A DNA stretch of 26,379 nucleotides from an uncultured Steroidobacter sp. (lineage in GTDB: Bacteria; Pseudomonadota; Gammaproteobacteria; Steroidobacterales; Steroidobacteraceae). Below are positions 24,376 to 26,379 of the stretch, piece by piece (position 1 is the first letter of the stretch; the number at the start of each line of letters is the position of its first letter). The position numbers and the translations under genes are program-made. Under the pieces are notes generated by a model. It was not told where the DNA came from, did no database searches, and worked only from the letters and a program-made list of their open reading frames with translations. Location of the stretch: the NCBI GenBank assembly GCA_946478975.1, contig CAMLEO010000072.1, positions 1 to 26,379 on the forward strand, written 5' to 3'.

Positions 24376-25182
24376 TTACGCAGGCACTGCGCGCTGATCT
24401 TTGGCGCGCAGCTTGCGATAAACGCCGCGGACTTTCATGTAGAGATCGGGATGGCGAGTCAACCAGTGTCGAACGCGCGGCACGACGCGCAGACGATAAC
24501 GTATGCGGCCGGCCAGCGGCACACGTTCCGCGAGACCTTCCTCGATGGTGTAGATGCACGGGTTGCACGTCCCGCACGGCTCGCCCTTGCGCGGCCGATG
24601 GCAGAACCAGGTGAGATTCATCAGATCGTCGAAGCCGGCCAGGCGCGCTTCGGCCTGCATGTGACGCTTGGTGAGATCGAACAGCGGGAAGCGGAATGAC
24701 TTGAACAGCTCATAACGGCAGTCGCCGGCGAAGCGCCGATCCAGTCGCGCGTGATCTGTGGGATCGATCAATTCCGCGAGCAACTCGCGCGCCTTGTCAT
24801 CGCGATGAATGGAGAGCTCCATGTCCGCGATGTTGTGCTGGCGGCAGTAGCGCGCGAGCCATTCGTACTGACCGCCGATGAAGCCGGTCGCGAGACAACG
24901 CTCGTAGTAGCGAAAGGTTTCGGTGTCCGCGTCGATGTCCTGCAGCCGGCATTCGATGGTGTCGGATAGCCTGACAGCCGCTTCGGGATAGCGCTCGGCG
25001 AGCCGCCGCCGAATTCGATCCATCGCCGCGCGCTCCGCCGGCACCGCGGGCCGCTGCTCGAGATTGTCGACGATGTAATAGGGCTGGACGTGGCGCTGCT
25101 CGCGCAACACCAGAGAAAGCAGGCGAAAAGTGGAGTCCCAGCCTCCGGTCCAAAGTAACGGCGTCGCTGCGGCCATGGGCAT
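24376..25182 (-). CDS. QueC-like PP-loop ATPase with zinc-binding cysteines
   Basis: 268 aa from the ATG at 25182 (another ATG two codons later). Near the N-terminus WTGGWDSTFRLL (11-22) is a PP-loop of the SGGxDS type, which binds ATP for adenylation. Four cysteines, C194, C203, C206 and C209, have the C-x8-C-x2-C-x2-C spacing of the zinc site of QueC (7-cyano-7-deazaguanine synthase). The middle third (YYERCLATGFIGGQYEWLARYCRQ) is unlike standard QueC as I know it, and the C-terminus is a basic extension (RYRLRVVPRVRHWLTRH). No other queuosine genes are nearby. It may therefore be a QueC paralogue acting on another carboxylate rather than the preQ0 enzyme. Confidence 0.75.
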   Translation of the reverse strand: MPMAAATPLLWTGGWDSTFRLLSLVLREQRHVQPYYIVDNLEQRPAVPAERAAMDRIRRRLAERYPEAAVRLSDTIECRLQDIDADTETFRYYERCLATGFIGGQYEWLARYCRQHNIADMELSIHRDDKARELLAELIDPTDHARLDRRFAGDCRYELFKSFRFPLFDLTKRHMQAEARLAGFDDLMNLTWFCHRPRKGEPCGTCNPCIYTIEEGLAERVPLAGRIRYRLRVVPRVRHWLTRHPDLYMKVRGVYRKLRAKDQRAVPA

Positions 25183-25413
25183 GCTCAATAAAACAGGTTC
25201 CGTAAGCAGGTGGAGTCTGGGCGGCGCGCACGGCGGCCACACTCCGGGAATCACGAAGCTGTGGAAATGACGAACGGCGCGCGCCGATCGTTCCAGCCGA
25301 GCAGATATTTGTTGCCTGCACGGTCGTCGACGCACGACAGGTTGCAACTCTCCACGCAGCGGCCGCAGCATCCGCTACACTTCGTGCCTGGCAACTGGCC
25401 CGCGCTCACTGCA

Positions 25414-26151
25414 ATGAATAAAGCCGCCGAAGCTGTCAGAGAACCCGCCGTGGAAATCCGTTTCGGCCAGGTCGGCCTGGCCCAGGTGCGCATCCGCACC
25501 GTGGAGGCGGGCACGATCCTCGATGAGCTCACCGGGCGCGTCGCGGCCGCTCCGCAGTTATTTGAACGCACCGCTGTCTGTCTGGACCTGAGCGCGCTCG
25601 AAAAAGAACCGACGGTCAGCGAAATGCGCGCGGTGTTCGATGCGGTCAAGCGAGCCGGCATGCTCACGGTTGGTTTGGCGCACGGAACCGCAGCGGTCGA
25701 CACGCTCGCTCGTGCACTCGAAGTGCCGGTGCTCACGCAGTTCCGCGTCCAGGGTAAAGCCACGCCGGTGGCGCCGCCGCCGAAGCCGGCACCCACGCCG
25801 GAGCCGGCGGTCTTGCGCACGCCGTCTTTGATGCAGCATCAGCCGGTGCGTTCGGGGCAGCGCATTTACGCGCGTCACTCGGATCTGGTTGTGACCTCGA
25901 CCGTCGGTGCCGGCGCCGAAGTGATCGCCGATGGTTGCGTGCACATCTATGGAACGCTGCGCGGCCGAGCGATGGCCGGAGCGCGCGGCGAAGTGACAGC
26001 GCGTGTGTTTTGTCAGGAATTTCACGCCGAGCTGGTGTCCATCGCCGGCGTGTTCCGAGTCTTCGAAACCTTGCCGCCCGAGCTCGCTGGCAAGCCGGTC
26101 CAGGCCTGGCTGGATGGCGACGATCTGCGCTTCGCCGCCATTCGCGGCTGA
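25414..26151 (+). CDS. minC: Septum site-determining protein MinC
   Basis: Inhibits FtsZ ring assembly away from mid-cell, with MinD recruiting it to the membrane. 245 aa. The N-terminal FtsZ-inhibiting domain (about 10-112) is followed by a proline-rich linker (PVAPPPKPAPTPEP, 118-131) and a C-terminal beta-helix domain (about 147-242) with the conserved RSGQRIYARHSDLVV, GAEVIADGCVHIYGTLRGRAMAGA and AELVSIAG blocks. ATG 25414 fits the family; the open frame upstream is not MinC-like. It lies 75 bases before minD, in the usual order. Confidence 0.96.
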   Translation: MNKAAEAVREPAVEIRFGQVGLAQVRIRTVEAGTILDELTGRVAAAPQLFERTAVCLDLSALEKEPTVSEMRAVFDAVKRAGMLTVGLAHGTAAVDTLARALEVPVLTQFRVQGKATPVAPPPKPAPTPEPAVLRTPSLMQHQPVRSGQRIYARHSDLVVTSTVGAGAEVIADGCVHIYGTLRGRAMAGARGEVTARVFCQEFHAELVSIAGVFRVFETLPPELAGKPVQAWLDGDDLRFAAIRG

Positions 26152-26226
26152 ACGCAGTGGCGGATGAAGCGCCGCCGTCGTCAGGTCTGCGAATTGAAAA
26201 CGACAGATTAGAAGGAGAATCCCGCT

Positions 26227-26379
26227 TTGACCGAAATCATCGTTGTGACTTCCGGCAAGGGTGGCGTCGGCAAGACGACCACGTCCGCCAGCGTCGCTTG
26301 CGGCCTGGCCCGCCGAGGCAAGCGCGTCGCCGTCATCGACTTCGACATCGGCCTGCGCAACCTCGATCTCATCATGGGT
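26227..26379 (+). CDS. minD: Septum site-determining ATPase MinD (partial, 5' end only)
   Basis: 51 codons are visible before the right edge. After the start come [17 protein letters not shown], with the deviant Walker A motif typical of MinD/ParA ATPases (GKGGVGKTT, 10-18), and [14 protein letters not shown] (38-51), the MinD switch region. The start is TTG at 26227, supported by AAGGAGA eight bases upstream. MinD binds the membrane in its ATP form and carries MinC. Confidence 0.96.
   Translation, partial: MTEIIVVTSGKGGVGKTTTSASVACGLARRGKRVAVIDFDIGLRNLDLIMG

Noticed and set aside
25210..25413. N-terminal extension of minC
   Set aside because: MinC similarity starts only at the ATG at 25414; the upstream codons are arginine/serine-rich and not protein-like.
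1..26379. tRNA, rRNA, CRISPR, insertion sequences, attachment sites
   Set aside because: Looked for on both strands by eye; no cloverleaf, repeat-spacer arrays, transposase or integrase reading was found.

Overview
The window is GC-rich chromosomal DNA from a Gram-negative bacterium. SEC-type signal peptides and lipoboxes, a minC-minD pair at the right edge, and the mix of families point to a proteobacterium. A gammaproteobacterial plant-polymer degrader (Steroidobacter/Xanthomonad-like) is my best guess, but that is inference from gene content only. No rRNA, tRNA, CRISPR array, insertion sequence or integrase was seen.

The main content, about 1.2-21.9 kb, is an L-arabinose utilisation locus in three transcription units. 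Unit A (+, 1296-5207) has a secreted aldose 1-epimerase, an IlvD/EDD-family L-arabonate dehydratase and an SMP-30-type lactonase. Unit B (-, 13138 down to 8047) has alpha-ketoglutarate semialdehyde dehydrogenase, a FAH-superfamily 2-keto-3-deoxy-arabonate dehydratase, a Gfo/Idh/MocA L-arabinose 1-dehydrogenase and a secreted GH51 arabinofuranosidase, ending in a strong terminator. Unit C (+, 14281-21886) has a complete CUT1-type ABC importer (ATPase, two permeases, lipoprotein binding protein), a cytoplasmic GH51 and a secreted GH127 beta-L-arabinofuranosidase. A FadR-subfamily GntR regulator (13330-14112) lies between B and C. Together these cut arabinofuranosyl polymers, import the products, finish hydrolysis inside the cell and oxidise L-arabinose without phosphorylation to 2-oxoglutarate.

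An identical 10-base core, TTGTCTGAGT, lies 31-38 bases before the first start codon of all three units (1246, 13181 on the minus strand, 14235). It is probably the operator that makes them one regulon, and I find no earlier description to tie it to. A LacI-type half-conserved palindrome also precedes unit B, with no LacI gene in the window.

Between units A and B, on the minus strand, sit a small DUF6494-like protein, a LuxR-type regulator and a PAS-histidine kinase-receiver hybrid. The kinase has an unusual leader: a TACTAG tandem/palindrome, then a perfect 14-base inverted repeat whose second arm covers the likely ribosome binding site. A secreted amidohydrolase (partial) runs off the left edge.

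Right of the arabinose locus are a small four-helix membrane protein, an XRE regulator overlapping an ORF6N-like gene (with a HipB-like inverted repeat over its promoter), an isocitrate lyase/PEP-mutase family enzyme, a QueC-like PP-loop protein, and then minC and the start of minD.
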